From assembly GCF_000321225.1 (NCBI RefSeq), contig NW_004450404.1:81001-145000 (forward strand): 64,000 nt of DNA, given 5' to 3'. The notes under the pieces were generated by a model. That model was given only the letters and a program-made list of their open reading frames with translations. It had not been told where the DNA came from and searched no databases. Source of the DNA: Odobenus rosmarus divergens (Eukaryota; Chordata; Mammalia; Carnivora; Odobenidae). Both the position numbers and the translations under genes were made by a program. Positions 35,740 to 44,999 of this stretch are shown here, one piece after another (positions within the stretch are counted from its first letter, which is position 1; the number at the start of each line of letters is the position of its first letter).

Positions 35740-36115
35740 CTTTCTTTTGCTTAAGTTATAAAATAATATGCGTACGGTAAAGTATAAAAATTTCAGGTGT
35801 ATAGTGCACCAAATTTGACAAAGTGAGTACAGCCGTGTAACCACCGCCTAGATTAAGGTGTGCATTACCAACACCAGAAGCCACTTTCAGATCATTTCAC
35901 ATCTCTTCCCAGTCATTACCAACATTCCAAAAGTACAGATAATCTTTCACCATAGATTAGTTTTGCATATTTTTTTTAACTTTATATAAATGGAGTCGCA
36001 CAACGTATACTTTTTTGTGTCTGGCGTCTTTTGCTCAAGTTAAGGTGTGTGAGGCTTGTCTGCAGTGTTGTGAGTAACGGTTAATTTCTTTTTTCATTGC
36101 TATTCAGTTGTGTGA
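35740..36115 (-). mobile_element. L1 3' region, old, antisense
   Basis: The segments 'caggtgtatagtgcacc', 'acagccgtgtaaccacc', 'tatataaatggagtcgc' and 'tgtgtctggcgtcttttgc' are a diverged antisense L1M 3' end. Confidence 0.7.
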
Positions 36116-36264
36116 ACCAACTACAGGTTATCCTTTGGGTCATTTGCAGCATCTTAGTACTGAATTTCAGAAGGTCATTGGGATGGTATGAGATCATAAT
36201 TATATTTAGATTATCTATGCCTAAAAACATTGATCAGCTGATTGACAGTGGTCACTCAAGTCTA

Positions 36265-36440
36265 TTTAGCTCACATGTGTATGGAGCTTACTATGCATCA
36301 CACACTGACCTAAGTACTTTAATAAATGTGAACTCATTTGACTTTCATACCAATACTCTGAGGTAGGTCACTATTATTACTCCCATTAAACAGATGCAGG
36401 AGTTCAGGGCACTGGCTTAAGGTCACATAGCTCATACCTA
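36265..36440 (+). mobile_element. MIR SINE
   Basis: The segments 'gagcttactatgcatcac', 'gaactcatttgactttc' and 'ttaaggtcacatagctc' are in MIR order. Confidence 0.7.
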
Positions 36441-36529
36441 GAGAAGAAAAAAGTTCTGGCCAATGGAACTGGCTTAGATCATGTTCTCTACTGTGTCTCT
36501 TGTATATACTAATATTATTGCACTCAGAA

Positions 36530-36672
36530 ACTGTAGTATGTGTCTTTATTTACCTGTCTTTCTGCTCTTTTAGACTATGAGCTTGAGCACAGCGTCCGTG
36601 TCTTATTTTTGCCAGTGTTGCTTTAGTGAATGAGCCAGGGGCTTTGCTGAAGTAAATGCTTGCATGAAGAAT
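36530..36672 (+). mobile_element. L2 fragment
   Basis: The segments 'tagactatgagcttgagc', 'acagcgtccgtgtctta' and 'gtaaatgcttgcatgaag' match the L2 3' end. Confidence 0.6.
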
Positions 36673-36893
36673 GAGTTAGTGTGGGGCAATGAGCTCACGG
36701 GCACCTTTTCTTAAAGTGCCTAAGATTTCCTTATATTTTCCTGGTGAGGACTGGGAGAGCAGGATCGGCAAGGAGATAGGAAAGAGAAAAGGAAATGGAA
36801 GCAAAGATAGGATGTGTTGTCTATTGCTTGCACTTCGACCATGCAAACTGCTCAGAAAAGTTTTTATAACTTAAATCAGAGGGGAGAGTGGAT

Positions 36894-37114
36894 AGAAAGA
36901 GCCTAAAGTGGGGCGCCTGGGTGGCTCGGTTGGGCATCCAGTTCTTGATTTCGGCTCAGGTCATGATCTCAGGGTCATGAGATCGAGCCCCACGTCAGAC
37001 TCTGCGCTCACCAGGGAGTCTGCTTGAGGATTCTCTCTCCCTCTGCCCCTTCCCCTGCTTGCATTCTCTCTCAAATAAATAAATAAATCTTTAAAAAAAA
37101 GAAAGAGCCTAAAG
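36894..37114 (+). mobile_element. Can-SINE, sense, perfect target-site duplication
   Basis: The SINE spans 36910-37099. The duplication 'agaaagagcctaaag' lies at 36894-36908 and 37100-37114. The box B reads 'gagatcgagccccacg' and the body is shorter, marking the older 'ggtcatgagatc' subtype. Confidence 0.95.
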
Positions 37115-37337
37115 CTATGCTGTCCAATAGAAATACAGCACGAACCATGTGTGATTTTAATTTTCAAGAAGCCACATTTACAAAAGTGAAAAAGATACAG
37201 GTGAAACTAATTGTAATTATGTATTTTATTTAATCCAGTATATCCACAACATAACAACATGTGATCAATGTAAGAATTATTGATGACATATTTTAGATTT
37301 TTTTACTGGGTCTTTTTAACTTGGATCAGGCATATTT

Positions 37338-37530
37338 TTTTTAAAGATTTCTTTATTTATTTTAGAAAGCGAGGGAGAATGGGGGGAGAGGGCAGAGGGA
37401 GGGGGGTAGAGAAACCCAAGCAGACTTCACACTGAGTGCAGAGCCTGAAGTGGGGCTTGATCTCATGACCCTGACATCAGGACCTGAGCTGAAACCAAGA
37501 GTCAGAGGCTCACCTGACTATGCCACCCAG
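37338..37530 (-). mobile_element. Can-SINE A in the nested block
   Basis: Minus-strand SINE with GA-rich body. The reversed head ends early at 'tatgccacccag', directly before a second copy of the 'gcatatttttttt' target. Confidence 0.85.
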
Positions 37531-37537
37531 GCATATT

Positions 37538-37695
37538 TTTTTTAAAAGATTTTATTTATTTATTTGAGAGAGAGCGAGAGGCAGAGAGATGCGAGCGCAG
37601 GGGAGGAGGGGCAGAGGGAGAGGGAGAGAGACTCTGAAGTAGACTACGCGCTGAGTGCAGAGCCCCACACACGAGGCTCGATCCCAGGACCCTGA
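37538..37695 (-). mobile_element. Can-SINE B, cut by the assembly gap
   Basis: Minus-strand SINE beginning 'gattttatttatttatttga' and running to 'gatcccaggaccctga', where the unresolved bases begin. The head is missing from the assembly. Confidence 0.85.
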
Positions 37696-37750
37696 NNNNN
37701 NNNNNNNNNNNNNNNNNNNNNNNNNNNNNNNNNNNNNNNNNNNNNNNNNN
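37696..37750. other. assembly gap (55 unresolved bases)
   Basis: Fifty-five N characters lie between SINE B and an (AT)n run. The true length of missing sequence is unknown. Confidence 1.
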
Positions 37751-37885
37751 ATATATATATATATATTTTTTTTTTTTTAAGATTTTATTTTTAAGTAATC
37801 TCTACACCAAACTGGGGGGCTTGAACCTGCAACCCCAAGATCAAGAGCCACATGCTTCGTAGCTTAACCGCCAGCCAGGCGCCCC
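37751..37885 (-). mobile_element. (AT)n run and Can-SINE C, short form
   Basis: (AT)9 is followed by a T-run, then a minus-strand short SINE ('agtaatctctacaccaaac', 'cttgaacctgcaaccc', head 'agccaggcgcccc'). Confidence 0.85.
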
Positions 37886-37944
37886 AGATCAGACATATTT
37901 AAGTGCTCAGCAGCCACTTGTGACTAGCGGCTACTGTACCTACT

Positions 37945-38107
37945 TTGCTACTCAAAGTGTGGTCCTTACACGGCAGCATCACAACTGGAAGTTTGCTGGA
38001 AATCTCAGAATCTCAGGCCCCACCCCACCCCTACTGAATCAAAGTTTGCCTTTTAAAGAGCTCCTGGAGTGATTTGTTTGCATATCAAAGTTTGAGAAGC
38101 TGACCTA
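37945..38107 (+). mobile_element. MER20 hAT element
   Basis: The segments 'ctcaaagtgtggtcctt', 'cagcagcatcacaac', 'ggccccaccccacccc' and 'caaagtttgagaagct' are in MER20 order. Confidence 0.85.
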
Positions 38108-39279
38108 GGGGTCAACTGCACTGAGAGGGTATTTTCCAATGAATGGCAGATAATAGCTCCCTAACCCTGAAATCACAACCACAGGGTCTCTCATTAAACA
38201 CTTCATTTGTTGACTTCCCTGCTTTTCTTTTCCCTTCCTCCCTCCCTCCCTCATTTCCTTCCTTCCTTTCTCGCTTCCTTCCCTTGACTGGTTCCCACAT
38301 TAAAAAGAAGACTTTTTCCATCAGTACTGCTGCTTCTCTCAAATGACAGTGCCAAGCTATTAAATTCTGCCAGCTCATCCTTAGTGAATGAAGGAAAGTG
38401 GATTCAGCGGCAGCCCTATCTTTCTGCCCGTTATCCTGTATTAAATGTCCTTCAATTAGTATGTGCTGCGGGTCCCCTGCAAGACCCCCTGCTGGTTTAT
38501 GTCACTTGCGCATTAACCTCATTGGTTACCAAACATCCCTATTATTAAGCCATTAAAAGCCAGGCTTGTTCACCTGCCAACCCTTTTAGCTTCCTTTCCC
38601 ATCTCCTGGACGATTTTCTCAGATGGGATTTTTGTGATTCTCTCCACATCGCTCTTCTTTTTTATCTTGCAGGAATTTATTTCCTCTGTAGCCCCCTCTT
38701 CTCTCCCTTTCTATTTCTCTGTCCCCTTCTTCCTCCCCCCACGCAGTGTGCTGTCTTTCTGCAATTTTTTACTACCAGTCTCTCTGCCCAGGAGAAGGTA
38801 ATTACTTGGTTGAGAACAGGTTGCTTATAGCTGGGTGTGCGTTCACCAAGCTGAAGCCTCGTCAGCAAGGCTGTTTCCAGCGACATTTGGCAAGTCATCG
38901 CTTTCCAACCCCAGCCAATTGTTTCTGCCAGTTTGATGAAATTGCAGAGCGGGTTGCAGTATTGCCAATTTGAAAGTGGATATTGCTTAGGGTTATAGAA
39001 TCATATTTTGAAAACCTGTTTTTTGTACATCTTGTCCACATTACCTGTATGTTTTTAAAGAGCAATGTGATATAATTTTAGCAATGTGTGTGTGTAGTGT
39101 TAAGCTTGAAGTTTTAGAGGGAAAATTTGGGATGAAGATAGAAATACCCAGCCTGTGGGAATGTGCTTTATTTTCAAGTTGACATTTCACCAAGGGGGCA
39201 ATGGAAGCCTCCCAATTTGCTCCCCTTGTTCTGGTATCTCATGTTGCTGATGGCAGCTATACTGGTGAGCCAAATCCAC
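38108..39279. other. repeat-free stretch, possible conserved noncoding DNA
   Basis: A pyrimidine-rich CTTCC repeat lies near 38225-38282. The interval 38380-38600 is repeat-free and carries several TAAT-core sites (see findings). No coding frame of note. Confidence 0.4.
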
Positions 39280-39496
39280 CAGCCTCGTGTTTTTGTTTTT
39301 TTTTTTTTTAAGATTTTATTTATTTATTTAATGGGGGGGGGAGGGAACACAAGCAGAGAGAGGGAGAAGCAGGCTTCCCCCCTGAGCGGGGAGCCCGACG
39401 CGGGGCTCGATCCCAGGACCCTGAGATCATGACCTGTGCTGAAGGCGGACACTTAACGACTGAGCCACCCAGGTGCCCCCAGCCTCCTGTTTTTGT
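39280..39496 (-). mobile_element. Can-SINE with target-site duplications
   Basis: The SINE spans 39297-39479. The 17-base duplication 'cagcctcgtgtttttgt' recurs with one mismatch at 39480-39496. It includes a G9 run near 39333. Confidence 0.93.
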
Positions 39497-39589
39497 ATGG
39501 CCAGTAAAGCTAACAATGGTTTTTACATTTTTAAATGGTTGAAAAAAGTCAAAAGGCAGATATTTCATGACACCTGAAAACTCCATGAA

Positions 39590-39778
39590 ACTCACATTTC
39601 AGTGTCCATAAATTAAGTTTTCTTGGCACACAGCTACACCATTCATTCACGTATTTTCTGGGGCTACTTTCACACCTCGGTGGCAGAGTTGAGTGGTCAT
39701 CACAACAGATGATATGGTCTGCAAAGCCCCAAATATTTACTCTCTGCCCCTTTATAGACAAAACTTACTGACCCCTGA
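39590..39778 (+). mobile_element. hAT-type element (MER3-like), second copy
   Basis: The segments 'taaattaagttttcttgg', 'ggcagagttgagtggtc', 'ggtctgcaaagcccc' and 'aaaacttactgacccctg' correspond to the element at 1106-1844. Confidence 0.65.
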
Positions 39779-39784
39779 TCATAG

Positions 39785-40170
39785 GGCACTGGTTCTCAAC
39801 TTGGGCTACATCTTGGGGAGCTTTAAAAATATAGATGCATGTGTCCTGCCCCTAAAGATACTGGTTTAATTGTTTGGGGTGTATCCTAGGAATTGGTCAT
39901 TTTATTTTTTTTATTTTTATTTTTTTAAAGATTTTTATTTATTTTTTTGAGAGAGCGAGAATGAGAGAGAGAGAGAGAGCACATGAGAGGGGGGAGGGTC
40001 GGAGGGAGAAGCAGACTCCCCACCGAGCGGGGAGCCCGATGCGGGACTCGATCCCGGGACTCCAGGATCATGACCTGAGCCGAAGGCAGTCGCTTAACCG
40101 ACTGAGCCACCCAGGCGCCTGGAATTGGTCGTTTTAAAAACGCTCGGTGATTCTCCTTTGTAGCCAAGGT
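39785..40170. mobile_element. hAT-Charlie short element split by a Can-SINE
   Basis: The left half is 'actggttctcaacttggg' and 'ccctaaagatactggtttaa'. The right half, after the SINE, is 'gctcggtgattctcctttg' and 'aaggtttagaacca'. The two ends are inverted repeats of each other, as in the MER5/MER20 group. Confidence 0.65.
39905..40120 (-). mobile_element. Can-SINE of the 'GGAGTCC' subtype
   Basis: Full-length minus-strand SINE with 'cccgggactccaggatcatg' and 'gaaggcagtcgcttaacc', as in the copy at 23647-23849. The duplication 'ggaattggtcatttta' (39889-39904) recurs with one mismatch at 40121-40136. Confidence 0.95.
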
Positions 40171-40534
40171 TTAGAACCACATAACCCAGTATAAGGAGAT
40201 GTAAAACTTGATTCACTCATGATGATTTGAGGACCTAAAAAAAATACATGCTCCCTTACATAACATGGAAATACTAACTTCATTTCCTTTCCTTGCTCTT
40301 ATCGAGTTGTTTCTGATTCTTGCTTGCTTGCCTAGTTGTGATTTCATGTCTTTTCCCTATCTGAATGTCTGTTTGGCACACATGTTTCCAAGCACCATTG
40401 AAGAGAAGTAAGGGAAGCATGGTTGAATGATGGTTGCTTCTAATTTTAGGACCACCTCCTTGGGGCTTTGAGTAGGAATTCGTGGCTCCTGTGGGTGGAG
40501 GAAGGCCACGGTGGCAGGTGAGTGCATAACTGAG
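40171..40534. other. unique-looking sequence with a weak exon candidate
   Basis: No repeat recognised. An acceptor-like 'ctaattttag' ends at 40449 and a CAG|GTGAGT donor lies at 40518 (see findings). Confidence 0.4.
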
Positions 40535-40775
40535 GAAGTCTCTTCCTTTTTTCTTTTTTCTTTTTTTTTAGATTTTATTTATTTGAAAGAGAGAGAGAGT
40601 AGGGGGAAGGGGCAGAGGGAGAGGGAGAGAGAGAATCTCAAGCAGACACCCCACTGAGCACAGAGCCTGACACGGGGCGTGATCCCACGACCCTGAGATC
40701 ATGACCTGAGCTGAAACCAAGAGTCAGGCGCTTAAGCAACTGAGCCACCCGGGCGGCCCAAAGTCCCTTCTTTCC
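40535..40775 (-). mobile_element. Can-SINE with imperfect target-site duplications
   Basis: The SINE spans 40551-40759 with reversed head 'ctgagccacccgggcggccc'. The duplications are 'gaagtctcttcctttt' and 'aaagtcccttctttcc'. Confidence 0.88.
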
Positions 40776-41107
40776 TGACCACCCAGCAACATTCTGTTCA
40801 CCCCTCTTCTGAGATGAAGCTTAAGAATTGACTTCTTACAAAACCCTTTCTGCCTGTCTGTCCCCCTCCTCACTCCAGACCTAATAGAACTGTCCCCTCC
40901 AGTCTTCATATCCCCCTGCAACTCCCAGAGGCTTTTCCTCGGGCAGCTGGGACACCAGTTGGCATTTACTCGTTTATATGCCTGTGTCCCTCCACTAGAC
41001 TGTTGTTTGTTTGGGGGTAGGGCCATGTCTTATTAATCCCTGTGGCCCTTGCTCCCAGCATCATGCTTATTATCCAGCAGGTGCTCAATAAGTATTTTAT
41101 GATGAAA
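40776..41107 (+). mobile_element. L2 3' end
   Basis: The segments 'cactagactgttgtttg', 'gggccatgtcttatta' and 'caggtgctcaataagtatt' mark the L2 3' end. Confidence 0.75.
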
Positions 41108-41110
41108 GAA

Positions 41111-41529
41111 GCAAGGAAGAAACGAAGCTTTGTTTTCTCAGGGCATCATGGTGTTTCCTGAAATGCTGTCACTGATACTGTAAGCTGCAGGTTGGAGACA
41201 TAATGTATTCTTAGAGATAGCACCTTAAGGCAAATCACTGAAAGATGAACTTCTGGCTTTGGCAGAAAGCTTTAGTGGAAAGGCAAGGCAAGTCATAGGG
41301 ATCTTTATTGAACAATATCAAATTAAATGGGATCAGCCACCATACTGAAGACAGTCAGGACTACTCCAGGGAAGGGCTGAGCAGGTGTCCAGAGTGTCCC
41401 CACTGGAAAGTCTGCTTTGCTCAGGAGAAATTCTTAGCAATTACCTCTAAAAAATTCAGCTAGAGACTTGCCCATCGTGTGGTTTGAACCAGCCCTCTAG
41501 ATTCCGGCTCAAATGGCCAACTTGCCCTC
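41111..41529. other. no recognised feature
   Basis: Nothing assignable. Confidence 0.4.
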
Positions 41530-41704
41530 TCTCTGAATCTTTACTTCACCTCTCTTTTCTTCTTTATTCTCTTTCCTCTCCACTGGTCTAAAAACTATAT
41601 GAGTGGAGAGATTATGTCTCTTAAGTCACTACTGTATACCTGTACATAACATGGTGCCTAACACATAGTATGTATGCAATAAATAGTTGTTGAGTGAATG
41701 AATG
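41530..41704 (+). mobile_element. L2 3' end
   Basis: The segments 'acatggtgcctaacacatag' and 'gcaataaatagttgttgag', then 'tgaatgaatg', are the L2 terminus. Confidence 0.8.
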
Positions 41705-41805
41705 CAGAATGAATTTGCAGGATCCACAGCTCCATTTTCCTTCATCTACTGTGATGGGTCTTGGTTTCAACTGTCCAGCATCCAACTGGTGAGTCTAAAA
41801 GTTCA

Positions 41806-42325
41806 GGTGTTGTTAACCTTGGATCCATTGACATTTAGTTGGTCCATAGATTGAATTTAAGGTGTCTATGACTGGCCCATGGAAAAAAATACATCTTTAT
41901 TTACCTCTTTATTTCCACTAACCTTTCATTGAAATGTAGCTTTTCCTTCAATAATAAATGTAGGCAACAAACAACAGTAGTGTATTAGTAGGATCTGTGA
42001 TTTTGTCACCAGTTGAATCCTTTACGCTTGTCAGCAATTTGGAATTACTGTAGTAATTATACCTGCCACTAGATTTTTGTTATTTAATGTGTTAATAAAG
42101 AAGCACACATACTACTATGTCATAAATTTATTGAATGACCAAATTAATCTTAATTAACCTAAATGAATGCATTAAAATTCTATTAATGTCACTTCCAAGT
42201 AACTCCTTTGTAATCCTACATATGTTACTTTATACATTTAAAAACATTCCTAGAAGGGGTCCCTAGGCTTCACCACATTGCCAAAGGAGTCCCTGGCACA
42301 AATGAGGTTAAAAGCCCTTATTTAA
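41806..42325 (-). mobile_element. hAT-type element, copy 2, reverse orientation, uninterrupted
   Basis: The reverse complement starts 'ttaacctcatttgtgcc', then 'gactcctttggcaatgtgg', matching the start of copy 1 at 23187. The far end at 41815 reads 'aaccttggatccattgac'. This copy has no nested insertion and gives the best view of the element. Confidence 0.65.
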
Positions 42326-42513
42326 TGCTAGTGACAAAAGGTGGATCCAGTTTAAAAATGAATCAAGGAATATACATATTTTTAAGTATATTATACTTCA
42401 AAAAATTTTTTTAATTGGTCTGAACTAATCATGGCAATCCCATATCAGTAATTAATTTAATAAAGTGTATATGTCCCAATCTCTGCCAATGAAACATAAG
42501 AGGAAATTCTGCT
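42326..42513. other. no recognised feature
   Basis: Short AT-rich stretch. Confidence 0.4.
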
Positions 42514-42776
42514 GGGGCCCCTGGGTGGCTCAGCCGGTTAAGTGTCTGACTCTTGGTTTTAGCTCAGGTCATGATCTCAGGGTCATGAGATCGAGCCTCG
42601 TGTGGGGCTTCACCCTTAGCCTGGAGTTTGCCTCTCCCTCCCCCTCTGCCCCCCCCCCCCCCCCCCCCCCTATCCCCCCCCCCCCGCTTATACATGTACT
42701 CTGTCTTAGATAGGTAGGTAGGTGGGTAGGTAGGTAGGTAGATAGATAGATAGATAGATAAATCTTTTTTTTTTTT
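42514..42776 (+). mobile_element. Can-SINE with C-run and (GGTA/GATA)n tail
   Basis: The head GGGGCCCCTGGGTGGCTCAG and box B 'gagatcgagcctcg' are intact. The CT-rich body carries C22 (42649-42670), TAT and C12 (42674-42685). The usual AAATA tail is replaced by a tetranucleotide array, (GGTA)n then (GATA)n, at about 42710-42760. It ends AAATC and T12. Confidence 0.92.
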
Positions 42777-43104
<328 letters not shown>

Positions 43105-43105
43105 C

Positions 43106-43424
43106 CCCCAAACTTCCCAGGCATAGATGAGGGGGCGTCTGCTACAGACACCCTCACAGATTCTGCTTCTCCTGGTTCAGCTCAGGAGCGGATTCCCTGC
43201 TGGCCGCTGATCTCCTCTTCACACCCAAGTATGTGGAGCTTGGCTGACCACCCGAGGACCACACCCTGACTAACCACACAACTTAGCAGCTGACATGCAC
43301 TGATGGACTGGTTTGGGCCCAATTCAGTATTCATTCAACTCCCTTTTGTGAGCTTAGCATCACCCAAACTTTGGTATTCTTCTCTGGCCCCCGGGCTTGG
43401 AAAGCCGTGTGACACCCTCTATCG
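43106..43424. other. no recognised feature
   Basis: Nothing assignable. Confidence 0.4.
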
Positions 43425-44217
43425 TATCGATTGTATTCATCTTTTCAAAGAACCAACTCTTGGCTTCGTTGATTATGCTCTATTATTTTCTGTTCTCTGA
43501 TTTCTGTTCTCAGCTTTATTATCCAGCAGGTGCTGGGTAAGCTTTAAGTATTTCCTTCCTTCTGCTTTCTCTGGATTTGGTTTGTTGTTCTTTAACTCTG
43601 AAATGGAAACATGATCATTGATTTTCAGCCTGTCTTTCCTAATATATGTATTTAAAGCTATGATAGCCCCTCTAGCCACTGCTCTAGCTGCACCCATCAG
43701 TTTTGATATGCAGTGTCTTTCCTTATCATTAGTTCATTAGTTCAAAATGCTTTATTATTTCCACTGTGATTTCTTCTTTGACTCATGGATTATCTAGAAG
43801 TGTATTGCTTAATATTCAGTCAGTTGTGAACTTTCTAGTAATCTTTTTGTAACTGATTTCTAGCTTAAGATCACTGTGATCAGAGATCAGACTCTGAATG
43901 ATTTCCATCCTTTGAAATTTTTTTTAAAGATTTTATTTATTTATTTGACAGAGAGACACAGCGAGAGAGGGAACACAAGCAGGAGGAGTGGGAGAGGGAG
44001 AAGCAGGCTTCCAGCGGAGCAGGGAGCCCGATGCGGGGCTCGATCCCAGGAACCTGGGACCATGACCTGAGCCGAAGGCAGACGCTTAATGACTGAGCCA
44101 CCCAGGTGCCCCTCCATCCTTTGAAATTTGTGGAGACTGGATGAACCAATGTGTATGGCAAATGTTGGCAAATGTTCTTATGCATTTGAAAAAGAATGTG
44201 TGTTCTGTTATTGTTGG
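43425..44217 (-). mobile_element. L1 ORF2 fragment, antisense, carrying a Can-SINE
   Basis: The segments 'caaagaaccaactcttggc', 'tttaaagctatgatagccc', 'gatttcttctttgactcatg' and 'tgtgtgttctgttattgttg' are antisense L1 ORF2. The frame is broken. Confidence 0.85.
43904..44129 (-). mobile_element. Can-SINE, perfect target-site duplication
   Basis: The SINE spans 43921-44112. The 17-base duplication 'tccatcctttgaaattt' is identical at 43904-43920 and 44113-44129. Confidence 0.96.
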
Positions 44218-44999
44218 GGACTGCCCCCTGTTCTGAACCTCTCCCCATATTTCCTTACTGTTTTGTCTCTTCCCTCTTTTCAGACTCTAGCATCATACTC
44301 TGTAATGGGACTTCCTGTTGAGTGCTCCCCCATATCCAACACCAAGGCCACTGAACGCCTCTTCACCAACATGCAGGTGAGTTGCGTGGCGTTTGGACAG
44401 CCAGTGCCTTTTCTCTGGTTCTTGGGAGGCAATTAGGGGTCGTCAGTCTGTACCAGGGAGAATGAGCCTTAGCATTCAGACCTCGAAATGGAGCAATAAT
44501 ACCATGAGAAACTGCTTCACTTCCACAGAGGGTGATCCAAATAAACATCCCCTTCCTCAATAAAAACACACTTACACACATAGATAAAGTTTCTGTCTGA
44601 GAGCAGGTGGCAAGTGCCACAAATGGCCATGGAGAGGGTGGGCTTGGGGAACATGGGCTCTGGCCCATATATCACTGCCACGGAAGCAAGATGAACTACA
44701 CATTGTTTCAAGTGCCCCTGGGTGGCTGTGCGGTTGAAACCTAAAGATAAACTGAAATAAAGGTGCATCCTAGCTGTGATATTGTGAACCTGTGAAGAGT
44801 GTGAGATAGGGTATGTATGTACATTGAGGCTTTAAAAATATGTATGACACTCCTCAGTCCCTTGCTGTTCTATGTGAATCTATCTAAACAGTAATGCCTA
44901 CTAGTTAGCTCTCCTGACTCTGAATGCTGTATAGGCAGCTTTAACTCTATGTATGTTTTCCACAATCAGAATAATTTGGGACAAAATAGGCACAAACCG
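44218..44999. other. unique-looking sequence with an exon candidate
   Basis: Starts immediately after the L1 fragment. It contains the best acceptor-donor pair in the window (44284-44376, see findings). A short 'gtgcccctgggtggctg' at 44712 looks like a SINE head but has no body or tail. Confidence 0.4.

Larger units (their letters stand above)
37115..37935 (+). mobile_element. hAT-type element (MER33/MER1-like) split by SINEs and a gap
   Basis: The start 'tatgctgtccaatagaaat' is intact. The first half runs to about 37337 and the end resumes at 37886 ('agtgctcagcagccac', 'gactagcggctactg'). The inserted block is bounded by 'ggatcaggcatattt' (37323-37337) and 'agatcagacatattt' (37886-37900). 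Confidence 0.65.

Noticed and set aside
38225..38282. CTTCC/CCTCC tract as a possible promoter element
   Set aside because: Simple repeat. No CpG island, TATA or transcript evidence nearby.
44712..44735. SINE-head-like 'gtgcccctgggtggctg'
   Set aside because: Too short, with no box B, body or tail.
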